This document shows positions 8,680 to 17,300 of a stretch of 38,184 bases of DNA, piece after piece. The stretch's first letter is position 1. Each line of letters begins with the position of its first letter. The notes under the pieces were generated by a model, which saw nothing but the letters and a program-made list of their open reading frames with translations, was not told where the DNA came from and did no database searches. This DNA is from Parcubacteria group bacterium M6-OD1-1. Lineage in GTDB: Bacteria; Patescibacteriota; Minisyncoccia; GWC2-36-17; M10-OD1-4. The position numbers were made by a program, and so were the translations under genes. Where the stretch lies: contig LSNK01000005.1 of the NCBI GenBank assembly GCA_003056085.1, forward strand, positions 74,122 to 112,305. Reading direction: 5' to 3'.

Positions 8680-9010
8680 ATTTAGCTGTTTTTGGATTTG
8701 ACTTTTTGTGTTTCTAATGTTAAATTATAAATAATTAAATGTTTAAGCTTAGCATGGCTTAAATTAAATGTTTAAAATCTCTCTAAAATATAAAAATATA
8801 ATTAAATATAAAAAGTAAGCAAAAAACGTTTTAAAACGTTTGAAATTTTTATTGTTATCTATAGTTTCCATAAAATAAATCAGCACATTAAAAATGCGCT
8901 ATTTGTTATGTAGCGGCTGTATTGCAGTAAAAACAGAATCTAAGGTTTGTGTTTTATTTGTAGTTTTAAATTTTTTAAATCAGCATAAAGCACAACAATA
9001 ATTAAAATTT

Positions 9011-10945
9011 ATGATAATTGAAAAAAAGAAAGGGTTTTTAGACCCTAAAAAAAAGAAAGAAAATAAAGAAAACAAAAAAATAGAAAATAAAAAAAGCGCA
9101 AACAGCGCCACATTTAAGCATTCGGCAAAAAAGCATAATAAAAAAGAGACAAAAGTTTCAAGGAAAAAGATGTCTATGGGATCAAGGTATGCAGTAAAAT
9201 CAAGAAAAAGGATGATTCCCACAATAACTCACTTAAGAGATGACATTACTTTAGGCATAAAGCCAAGGAAAGTTTCAAAGGATCATGTCAGAGTTATTCC
9301 TATTGGCGGAGTAGAGGAGATAGGAAGAAATATGATAGCGGTTGAATATGGAAATGACATAATTATCATGGACGCGGGTTTAGAATTTCCAACAAGCGAC
9401 CATCCCGGAGTTGATTATCTTATTCCTAATGTAAGTTATTTAAAAAAATATAAACATCTAATAAGAGCTATAGTTATCAGTCATGGTCATTTGGATCATG
9501 TCGGCGCCTTGCCTTATGTTATAGAAGATCTTGGAAATCCTCCGATTTATACAACAGGGTTCACCGCTGCTCTTATTAAGAAAAAACACTCAGAGTTTAA
9601 ACATTTGCCGACTCCTAACATTATTCAAGTTAAAAAAGGAGATAGATTAAAAATCGGGAAAGAGGGAATGTTTTTCAGGTTTTTTGGGGTTGAGCATGCT
9701 ATTCCGGACTCCATCGGTACTATTTTAGAAACTAAATTCGGAGACATAGTTTATCCGGGGGATTTTAAAGTTGCAAGAGACAAAGATAATAATCCTGTTG
9801 AGGTTGAAGAGTATGAAGAAATGGGCAAAAAAGGTGTTTTGCTTCTTATTTTAGAGAGTACCAATATAGAAAAAGAAGGATTTTCAGGAACCGATGAAGA
9901 GGTTGCGGAAGGACTTGAGTCTGTATACGAAAAAGCAAAAGGAAGGATTATCACAGCCACATTTTCTTCTCAAATAGAAAGAGTTGTTGATATTGTTAAA
10001 ATATCAGAGAAATTAGGAAGAAAAGTAGCGGTTTTAGGATTCTCTTTAAAAACAAACCTTGAACTCGCAAAAGAATACAACATATTTGCTCCAAAAAAAG
10101 ATACTTTAATAGACATTAAAGATGTTGATAAATATCCGCAAAATAAAGTAATGATAATTTGTACAGGAGGACAAGGAGAGGAAAATTCCGCTTTGGTGAG
10201 AATTGTCAACAAAAGAGACAGAAATATAAAAATTCAAAAAGACGACACAGTTGTTCTTTCTTCTTCTATTGTTCCTGGGAATGAGAGACCTGTACAATAT
10301 TTAAAAGATAATTTAGCAAGACAGGGTGCAAAAGTAATTCATTACAAAATGGCAACTGTTCATGCCAGCGGGCACGCTTACAGAGAAGAAGTGGCTGTTT
10401 TGCATAAACTTGTTAAGCCCAAATTCTTTATACCTGTTCACGGTTTTTATTTTAATTTAGTAAGACACAAAGAACTTGCTATGGAGCTTGGCATGCCGGA
10501 AAAAAACATTGCCGTGCCGTTTTGCAACGGAACTATAATAAATCTTAATGATCAAAAAATAGAACAAATAAAAGATTCTATTCCCGCAAATTTTGTAACT
10601 GTTGACGGACTCGGTGTCGGGGATGTAAAAGAGGTTGTTCTGCGAGACAGAAATATTCTTGCGCAAGACGGAATTTTTGTTGTGTTTGCCGTAGTGGATG
10701 AAACAACAGGAAGAGTAAAGACGTCTCCGGATATAATTTCAAGAGGATTTATTTATCTAAGGGAATCTCAAGAGCTTCTTCATGAAGTTAGAAGAATAAT
10801 AAGATCTACAATTGAGGCAAATACAAAAATTCACCCCATAGATGTAGGATTTATAACTGAAGAGGTGAGAGAAGAAGTAGGAAAATTTTTGTTTCAACAC
10901 ACAAAAAGAAGACCGATGGTCTTACCTGTTATCGTTAGGGTTTAA
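9011..10945 (+). CDS. rnj: Ribonuclease J with Lys-rich N-terminal extension
   Basis: RVIPIGGVEEIGRNMIAVEYGNDIIIMDAGLEFP, VISHGHLDHVGALPYV, HVHASGHAYREE-type region, C-terminal RRPMVLPVIVRV. Confidence 0.95.
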   Translation: MIIEKKKGFLDPKKKKENKENKKIENKKSANSATFKHSAKKHNKKETKVSRKKMSMGSRYAVKSRKRMIPTITHLRDDITLGIKPRKVSKDHVRVIPIGGVEEIGRNMIAVEYGNDIIIMDAGLEFPTSDHPGVDYLIPNVSYLKKYKHLIRAIVISHGHLDHVGALPYVIEDLGNPPIYTTGFTAALIKKKHSEFKHLPTPNIIQVKKGDRLKIGKEGMFFRFFGVEHAIPDSIGTILETKFGDIVYPGDFKVARDKDNNPVEVEEYEEMGKKGVLLLILESTNIEKEGFSGTDEEVAEGLESVYEKAKGRIITATFSSQIERVVDIVKISEKLGRKVAVLGFSLKTNLELAKEYNIFAPKKDTLIDIKDVDKYPQNKVMIICTGGQGEENSALVRIVNKRDRNIKIQKDDTVVLSSSIVPGNERPVQYLKDNLARQGAKVIHYKMATVHASGHAYREEVAVLHKLVKPKFFIPVHGFYFNLVRHKELAMELGMPEKNIAVPFCNGTIINLNDQKIEQIKDSIPANFVTVDGLGVGDVKEVVLRDRNILAQDGIFVVFAVVDETTGRVKTSPDIISRGFIYLRESQELLHEVRRIIRSTIEANTKIHPIDVGFITEEVREEVGKFLFQHTKRRPMVLPVIVRV

Positions 10946-11028
10946 AAAACAAAACTTGTTTTTTTTAAAAAATATGGTAATTTACAATTATTGTTCTTTA
11001 ACATTTTAATACAACTGAGGAGAAGATT

Positions 11029-12021
11029 ATGAGTGCGGTAGTCAATAAAGGAAATAGATATGTAGATATTTCTGTTAGTAATAATGAAGAAATTATTAAA
11101 AATCCTGATTTGGAGAGTCATAATATTTCGTACTGGGTAACTTTTATTTACATTATTTTTGTTACTTTTGAAACTTTTTTAAGGAAATTTTTGCCTGCTG
11201 TAAAAAAAGATAATAAGGATGGAATTTTTAAAAATATTATTAGAATTACAGATCTTAAATTTAACTCTATTCTCTTTGATAAGCTAAGCGATTCTTTGAT
11301 GTTTCTAAGAAAGAATAAAGCTTCTTATGCTGCTTTGGACTTGGTTTATCATTGGAAATTCGGGGCAAATATTAAGAACAAAAAAAGAGGTTTAAAAAAA
11401 TTAATAGAAGACATAGCATTCAATTGTAAGGTGAGTATAGGTGTTCGTAATAGATTTGAAATTGTTAAATTTAGCTTACTCGAGAGTGTATTGATAAAAA
11501 AAAGAAAAAGAATAATATCAATCGCGGCTGGCTCTGGTGAGGCTGTAATCTTAGCTATAGCAAAAGCTAAAAAACAAGGTTACCATGTTGATGCTCTTTT
11601 TATAGATATGGATGAAAATGCTCTTTTTTATGCAAAAAATTTAGCAGAAAAATTTGAAGTTTCGAAAAATGTTACATTTTTACACAAGTCTATTTCAGAT
11701 TCTTTCAGAGATATAATTTTATTTAAGCCCGATTTAATTGAAATGACAGGGATTATTGATTATTTCTCAGATGAAAATTTGAAAAAATTTTTAAAGTTTA
11801 TTTGCAGGCAAAATGCTGATGTTTTAACCAGTAATGTAACAAAAAGACCAGGATTTATTAGTTTTGCCGAGAAGATGTTTTTAACAATAACGATAGACTG
11901 GCCAATGTTCTACAGGACAAGAGAAACATTGAGTCGTATTTTTGAAGAAGTTGGTTTTGATGCTAAATTTATCACAGAGCCAATGGGTATGTACACTGTT
12001 GTTTCTTGTGTTAAGAAATAG
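11029..12021 (+). CDS. Putative class I SAM-dependent methyltransferase with unassigned N-terminal region
   Basis: KRIISIAAGSGEAVILAIAKAKKQGYHVDALFIDMDENALFYAKNLA (SAM-binding-like), NVTFLHKSISD. SD-like GAGGAGAAG upstream. Confidence 0.6.
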   Translation: MSAVVNKGNRYVDISVSNNEEIIKNPDLESHNISYWVTFIYIIFVTFETFLRKFLPAVKKDNKDGIFKNIIRITDLKFNSILFDKLSDSLMFLRKNKASYAALDLVYHWKFGANIKNKKRGLKKLIEDIAFNCKVSIGVRNRFEIVKFSLLESVLIKKRKRIISIAAGSGEAVILAIAKAKKQGYHVDALFIDMDENALFYAKNLAEKFEVSKNVTFLHKSISDSFRDIILFKPDLIEMTGIIDYFSDENLKKFLKFICRQNADVLTSNVTKRPGFISFAEKMFLTITIDWPMFYRTRETLSRIFEEVGFDAKFITEPMGMYTVVSCVKK

Positions 12022-12033
12022 ATAATCTTAAGG

Positions 12034-12066
12034 AGAAGTGATATAATAATATCACTTCTTTTTTTT
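12034..12066 (+). terminator. Rho-independent terminator
   Basis: AGAAGTGATAT-aata-ATATCACTTCT plus T tract. Confidence 0.88.
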
Positions 12067-12086
12067 GTACTAAAATAATTGTAATT

Positions 12087-13691
12087 ATGATAACCTACTA
12101 TTCAATATCAGCTGCAATAAATATAATAATTAGTGTTGTTCTTGCTGTTGTGGTGTTTTGGAGCGGAAATACAAAAATAAACAGATCTTTTGTATATTTT
12201 TCACTTAGTGTTGCTTTATGGAGCGTGGGTTATTTTTTTTGGCAGATATCTTCATATCAACAAGAGGCTTTATTCTGGACCCGTTTTCTTATGATGGGGG
12301 CAATTTTAATACCAGCTACTTATGCCCATTTTGTTTTCTCTTTTCTTAATATCTATGAGAAAAAGAAAAAGATTCTTTTTGTAAGTTATGTTGTAACTGT
12401 ATTTTTTGAAGTCTTTGTTTTTAGTAATTTGATTGTAAAAAATGTAAGCCCAATATTAGGGTTTGATTTTTGGCCTGTTCCAGGATATTTATTTCATCCA
12501 TTTTTATTTTTATGGATAATTTACACTGCGTATGTAACTTATATTCTTTTTAAAAAATATTTATTATATGTAAATTCAGAAAAAACACAAATAAAATATT
12601 TGTTATTAGGTTTATCCATGGGGTTTTTAGGGGGTGCCACAAATTATTTTTTATGGTACAACATACCAATTCCTCCTGTGGGAAATGCCTTTGTGGCTCT
12701 TTATGTCATATTTATATTTTACGCGATAGTAAAACACAGTCTTTTTGATATTAAGGTAATAATAGCTGAAGCTCTTGTTTTTTCATTGTGGATTATTTTA
12801 TCTGTAAAACTAATTTTTTTAAAATCATTATCCGACATATTAATAGAGTCGGCAGTTTTAATTTTATTTATATTTTTCGGGGTTCTTTTAATAAGAAGTG
12901 TATCAAGAGAAGTTAAAAGAAGGGAAGAAACAGAAAAATTAGTAAATGAATTAAAAAAGGCTAATGAGAAATTAAAACAGGTAGATGAACAAAAATCTGA
13001 ATTTATATCAATAGCATCTCATCAGCTGAGAACACCCTTAACAGCCATTAAGGGCTATACTTCAATGCTTATTGAAGGAACTTATGGCGAGGTGTCTGAT
13101 AAGGCAAAAGGTATTGTCAGTAAGATATTTCAATCAAGTCAGCGTTTGGTGTATATTGTAAATGATATGCTCGATGTTTCTCGAATAGAAGAAGGAAGAT
13201 TAAAGTATACTTTTGAGGATGTTAAGATTAATAATTTGGTAAAAGATGTAATTGGAGAGCTTAAAGTGAATGCTGATTTTAAAAAATTAAAATTTAATTT
13301 TAGTGCGGATTCTGAGAGTTTAGATGTTGTTATAAGCGCTGATTATGGAAAAATCAGACAAGCTATAATAAATATTATAGACAATTCAATTAAATATACC
13401 GAAGAGGGGTTTGTTTCGGTATCTCTTGAGATATCCAAAAATAAAAATAGTTTGATATTGAATATCAAGGACTCAGGTATAGGAATGACAAAAAATCAGT
13501 TAAAAACTATTTTTGAAAAATTTAAAAGATCAAAAAATGCCATAAAGATGCATACAGAAGGTTCCGGACTGGGGCTTTATGTTGCAAAAGAAATGATAAA
13601 AAGTAACAAAGGTGTTATTTGGGCAACATCAGACGGTTTAGGAAAAGGTTCACAGTTTTATATAGAATTTCCAATTAAAAAAGAAAAGTAA
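12087..13691 (+). CDS. Membrane sensor histidine kinase (multi-TM N-terminus)
   Basis: About 8 hydrophobic segments, then FISIASHQLRTPLTAIKGYTSML (HisKA), INIIDNSIKYTEEG, DSGIGM, GSGLGLYVAKEM (HATPase). Confidence 0.92.
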   Translation: MITYYSISAAINIIISVVLAVVVFWSGNTKINRSFVYFSLSVALWSVGYFFWQISSYQQEALFWTRFLMMGAILIPATYAHFVFSFLNIYEKKKKILFVSYVVTVFFEVFVFSNLIVKNVSPILGFDFWPVPGYLFHPFLFLWIIYTAYVTYILFKKYLLYVNSEKTQIKYLLLGLSMGFLGGATNYFLWYNIPIPPVGNAFVALYVIFIFYAIVKHSLFDIKVIIAEALVFSLWIILSVKLIFLKSLSDILIESAVLILFIFFGVLLIRSVSREVKRREETEKLVNELKKANEKLKQVDEQKSEFISIASHQLRTPLTAIKGYTSMLIEGTYGEVSDKAKGIVSKIFQSSQRLVYIVNDMLDVSRIEEGRLKYTFEDVKINNLVKDVIGELKVNADFKKLKFNFSADSESLDVVISADYGKIRQAIINIIDNSIKYTEEGFVSVSLEISKNKNSLILNIKDSGIGMTKNQLKTIFEKFKRSKNAIKMHTEGSGLGLYVAKEMIKSNKGVIWATSDGLGKGSQFYIEFPIKKEK

Positions 13692-13700
13692 TAAATTGAT

Positions 13701-14186
13701 ATGAGCATTACTATTACAAAAAATGCTGAAGAAACAAAAAAATTTGCCTCTGACTTGGCAAAAGATTTATTAAATAAACCAAATAAAGAAAAAAATGCGG
13801 TTGTTTTGGCTTTAGAGGGAGTTTTAGGAGCGGGGAAAACAACTTTTACTCAAGGATTTGCTGAAGGCTTGGATATGAAAGAGGATATAACAAGTCCAAC
13901 TTTTGTAATTTTAAAAGAGTATAAAATAAAAGCAAAAAGTAAAAAGTCAAAAGTAAAAAGTCACGACAAATCACTCGAAAGGTTTTATCATATAGATTGT
14001 TACCGCTTAAAAGACGAAAGTGACTTGGACAGTATCGGGTTTTTTGAGATTTTAAAAGATCCAAAAAATATTATTTTAATAGAATGGGCGGGGAAAATAA
14101 AAAAAGCGTTGCCTAAAAAATACACAAGCATAAAATTTTATTATATTTCAGAAAATAAAAGAAAAATATCAATAAATCTGAATTGA
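13701..14186 (+). CDS. tsaE: tRNA threonylcarbamoyladenosine biosynthesis ATPase TsaE
   Basis: LEGVLGAGKTTFTQGFAEGL, ITSPTFVILKEY, FYHIDCYRLKDESDLDSIGF, IILIEWAGKI. Confidence 0.94.
   Translation: MSITITKNAEETKKFASDLAKDLLNKPNKEKNAVVLALEGVLGAGKTTFTQGFAEGLDMKEDITSPTFVILKEYKIKAKSKKSKVKSHDKSLERFYHIDCYRLKDESDLDSIGFFEILKDPKNIILIEWAGKIKKALPKKYTSIKFYYISENKRKISINLN
13928..13962. repeat. In-frame heptad array: AAAAGCA AAAAGTA AAAAGTC AAAAGTA AAAAGTC
   Basis: Exact 14-bp tandem duplication inside tsaE; encodes the K/S-rich stretch KAKSKKSKVKS. Confidence 0.9.
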
Positions 14187-14217
14187 CTTTTGTTTTTGCT
14201 GTTGTTAGTATAAAAAT

Positions 14218-14418
14218 ATGAATAAATTAAAGCTGAAAATAAAACAAAAATCCAGTAATTTAGTTGTGGAAATGGATGCTGGCAGGTTTGAAAAATTAGC
14301 TGCCAGTTTTGGTATGTTTAATCCGGATTTTTTAAAAAGCGTCAAAAGAGCAGAGTCTGATTATAAAAAAGGACGTGTAAAAAAAATAAAGTCTTTAAAA
14401 GAACTCACAAAAAAATAA
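14218..14418 (+). CDS. Putative antitoxin of a type II TA pair
   Basis: Small ORF 4 nt upstream of a RelE/ParE-like toxin; C-terminal YKKGRVKKIKSLKEL resembles the toxin-binding tail of such antitoxins. Confidence 0.65.
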   Translation: MNKLKLKIKQKSSNLVVEMDAGRFEKLAASFGMFNPDFLKSVKRAESDYKKGRVKKIKSLKELTKK

Positions 14419-14422
14419 TTTT

Positions 14423-14701
14423 ATGATAGAGATTCTTATAGCGGAGGAGTTTGAAAAATTGTATATAAAACTTCCAATATCCATACAAAAAAAAGCTATA
14501 AAACAACAGGAATTGTTCTTAATAAATCCATTTTACACGTCTCTTAATACAGAAAAACTTGAACCCAAAGGAAAACAACTTTGGAGTTTTCGTATTAATA
14601 AAACCTATAGAATTGTTTTTCGTTTTGTTGATGGCAATAAAGTGCTTTCTCTTACAGTTGGTATGCATGATTGGATATATAAAATAGTCGGAAAATTTTA
14701 A
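14423..14701 (+). CDS. RelE/ParE-superfamily toxin-like protein
   Basis: KLPISIQKKAIKQQELFLINPFYTSLNTEKLEPKGKQLWSFRINKTYRIVFRFVDGNKVLSLTVGMHDWIYK: RelE fold-like LWSFRI..YRIVF pattern. Confidence 0.8.
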   Translation: MIEILIAEEFEKLYIKLPISIQKKAIKQQELFLINPFYTSLNTEKLEPKGKQLWSFRINKTYRIVFRFVDGNKVLSLTVGMHDWIYKIVGKF

Positions 14702-14717
14702 AACTAAAAACAGCTAA

Positions 14718-17282
14718 ATGAAAAAAGAAAAATTAGTTATTATAGATTCAAATGCGTTGGTGCATAGGGCTTTCCATGCATTACCTCCTTTAAGCTCTCA
14801 AAAAGGAGAACTTACCAATGCAGTTTATGGTTTTACCAGTACGCTGATTAAAGTTATAAAAGAGATGAATCCGGACTATATGGTTGCATGTTTTGATCTT
14901 CCTGAGCCCACTTTCAGGCATAGGGAGTTTGAAGAATATAAGGCGCATAGACAAAAGACTCCGGAAGATTTAATTCCTCAGTTTAATAAGGTTAAAGAGG
15001 TTGTTCGCGCTTTTGATATTCCTATTTTTGAGAAGTCCGGTTTTGAAGCAGATGATCTTTTGGGGACAATAACAACTATTGTTAAAAAACAAAATCCAAA
15101 TATTCAGAGTATAATTTTAACGGGAGATTTAGACACGCTTCAATTGGTTAATGACAGTACGGTTGTTTATACTCTAAAAAAAGGAATAACAGACACGGTT
15201 ATTTATGATAAAAAGGCGATTTTTGAAAGATATGGACTCAAGCCTAACCAAATGACAGATTACAAAGGGTTGGTGGGGGATCCATCAGACAATATTCCCG
15301 GAGTTCCTGGGGTGGGAGCAAAAACAGCAAGCAAACTCCTTTTGGAATATAAAACATTAGAGGGGGTTTATGAGAACATCGCTTTGCTTCCGGAAAGAAA
15401 TAGAAAGAAGTTGGAGGAATATAAAGATCAGGCCTTTTTCTCAAAAAAATTAGCCACTATAAAAAAAGATGTTGATATTGATTTTAGTCTTTCAGATGCA
15501 AAGTTTGGAAACTATGATATGGACAAGGTAAAAAAGCTTTTTTTAGAGCTTAATTTTTTTACTTTGGCGTCAAGACTAAATTCAAAAGAAACAGAGAAAA
15601 AAAAACAAAAAGAATTAGAAAAAATAAAAATAGAGAATTTTAAAACAGAAGATTTAGAAAAAATAAAAAAAGCGGACCACATCGCAATATCTTTTTTAAA
15701 TGAAAAAATTTTAATTTGTTTTTCGGATAAATATTTTATTTCAGCTGAGCAGGAAGATATAAAAAATATTTTGGAGGATGAAAGTATAAAAAAAGTTGGT
15801 TTTAATCTTAAAAATACAATAAAAAAATTAAAAGAAAAAAATATAAATTTAAAAGGTGAGTATTTTGATGTTCAAATAGCAAGTTACCTCCTTGCGCCAG
15901 GGCTTAGAAGCTATGATCTTAAAAAAGTGATTTTTGAGCAGCTCGGAGATGATTTATCAGCAGATGAGGTTAAAGACAAAGAGGCGTATTTTTGTTTTTT
16001 AGTAAAAAATAAATTAGAAGAAAGACTTAAGCAAAACGATATTTTAAATATTTTCTTTGATATTGAAATGCCCCTTGTTCATATTTTAGCAAATATGGAG
16101 ATTGCGGGTATTGGTGTAAATTCTGAAAAGCTAAAAGATTTATCCAATGAGCTTGAAAAAAAATTAAATAATTTGAAAAAAGATATATACAAATTTGCAG
16201 GCAAAGAATTTAACATTAATTCTCCGTCGCAGCTGGGTCCAATATTGTTTGAGGACCTAAAAATTCAAGAAGACGCTAAAGTTAAAAAAACAAAAACAGG
16301 AGCTTATTCTACAAATGAAAGTGAGCTTGAAAAATTCAGAAAAAATCATAAAATAATAAAAGAGATTTTAGAATACAGAGAATTGTTTAAATTAAAAACC
16401 ACTTATTCAGATGCGTTGCCAAAGCTTATAAATAAAAAAACAAAAAAGATTCACACAACTTTCAATCAAACAGGAACAGCAACAGGCAGGCTTTCGTCTT
16501 CCGATCCAAATATGCAAAATATTCCTCAGGCAGGAGAATTTTCTTCTAAAATAAGAGAGGCTTTTGTAGCTGAAAAAAACTATAGTTTTGTTGCTTATGA
16601 TTATTCTCAAATTGAATTAAGAATAATAGCCCATCTTTCAGGAGATGAAAAAATGATTAAGATTTTTAAATCTGGAGGCGACATTCATACAGCAACCGCA
16701 ATGGAAATAAATAAAGTTTCTGAAGATGATGTTACAAAAAAAATGAGAAAAATGGCAAAAGTTTTGAATTTTGGAATCTTATTTGGTATGAGTGTTAAAG
16801 GTTTTTCAAACGCCGCTGAAGTTGATATGGATACGGCAAAAAAGTTTATGGAGGGTTATTTTGTTAATTTTCCAAAAGTTGCCGAATTTATTGATAAGAC
16901 TGTAAAATATGCAAAACAATATGGATATGTAAAAACAGAGCTTGGCAGAAAGCGCTGGCTCCCGGACTTAAAAAGTCCAAATTGGATTTTAAGAAATTCA
17001 GCGGAAAGAATGGCTCAAAATATGCCCGTTCAAGGATTTGAGGCTGACATATTAAAGCTCGCTATGATAAATGTAGATAAAAAATTTCTAAAAAATGAAA
17101 AAGATAATATAAGAATGATTATTCAGGTGCATGACGAATTAGTTTTTGAAATAAAAGATGATATAATCAAAGATGTAAAAGAGGAAATTAAATTAATTTT
17201 GGAGGATGTTTATCGCTTAAAAGTTCCTCTTACAGTTTCTGTTTTTGCCGGCAAAGATTGGGGTAATATGGAAAAAATATAA
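14718..17282 (+). CDS. polA: DNA polymerase I
   Basis: 5' nuclease (LTGDLDTLQLV, GLVGDPSDNIPGVPGVGAKTASKLL) and family A polymerase (TATGRLSSSDPNMQNIP, YDYSQIELRIIAHLSGD, KVLNFGILFGMSVKG, QVHDELVFE). Confidence 0.97.
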   Translation: MKKEKLVIIDSNALVHRAFHALPPLSSQKGELTNAVYGFTSTLIKVIKEMNPDYMVACFDLPEPTFRHREFEEYKAHRQKTPEDLIPQFNKVKEVVRAFDIPIFEKSGFEADDLLGTITTIVKKQNPNIQSIILTGDLDTLQLVNDSTVVYTLKKGITDTVIYDKKAIFERYGLKPNQMTDYKGLVGDPSDNIPGVPGVGAKTASKLLLEYKTLEGVYENIALLPERNRKKLEEYKDQAFFSKKLATIKKDVDIDFSLSDAKFGNYDMDKVKKLFLELNFFTLASRLNSKETEKKKQKELEKIKIENFKTEDLEKIKKADHIAISFLNEKILICFSDKYFISAEQEDIKNILEDESIKKVGFNLKNTIKKLKEKNINLKGEYFDVQIASYLLAPGLRSYDLKKVIFEQLGDDLSADEVKDKEAYFCFLVKNKLEERLKQNDILNIFFDIEMPLVHILANMEIAGIGVNSEKLKDLSNELEKKLNNLKKDIYKFAGKEFNINSPSQLGPILFEDLKIQEDAKVKKTKTGAYSTNESELEKFRKNHKIIKEILEYRELFKLKTTYSDALPKLINKKTKKIHTTFNQTGTATGRLSSSDPNMQNIPQAGEFSSKIREAFVAEKNYSFVAYDYSQIELRIIAHLSGDEKMIKIFKSGGDIHTATAMEINKVSEDDVTKKMRKMAKVLNFGILFGMSVKGFSNAAEVDMDTAKKFMEGYFVNFPKVAEFIDKTVKYAKQYGYVKTELGRKRWLPDLKSPNWILRNSAERMAQNMPVQGFEADILKLAMINVDKKFLKNEKDNIRMIIQVHDELVFEIKDDIIKDVKEEIKLILEDVYRLKVPLTVSVFAGKDWGNMEKI

Positions 17283-17300
17283 ATTAAAAAAATAGATTAA

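Noticed and set aside
9751-10666. Minus-strand ORFs opposite RNase J (69, 80, 63, 69 aa) and similar antisense ORFs elsewhere (24366-24734, 27617-28003, 35930-36319)
   Set aside because: They lie fully opposite strongly supported genes and their peptides look like antisense low-complexity translation.
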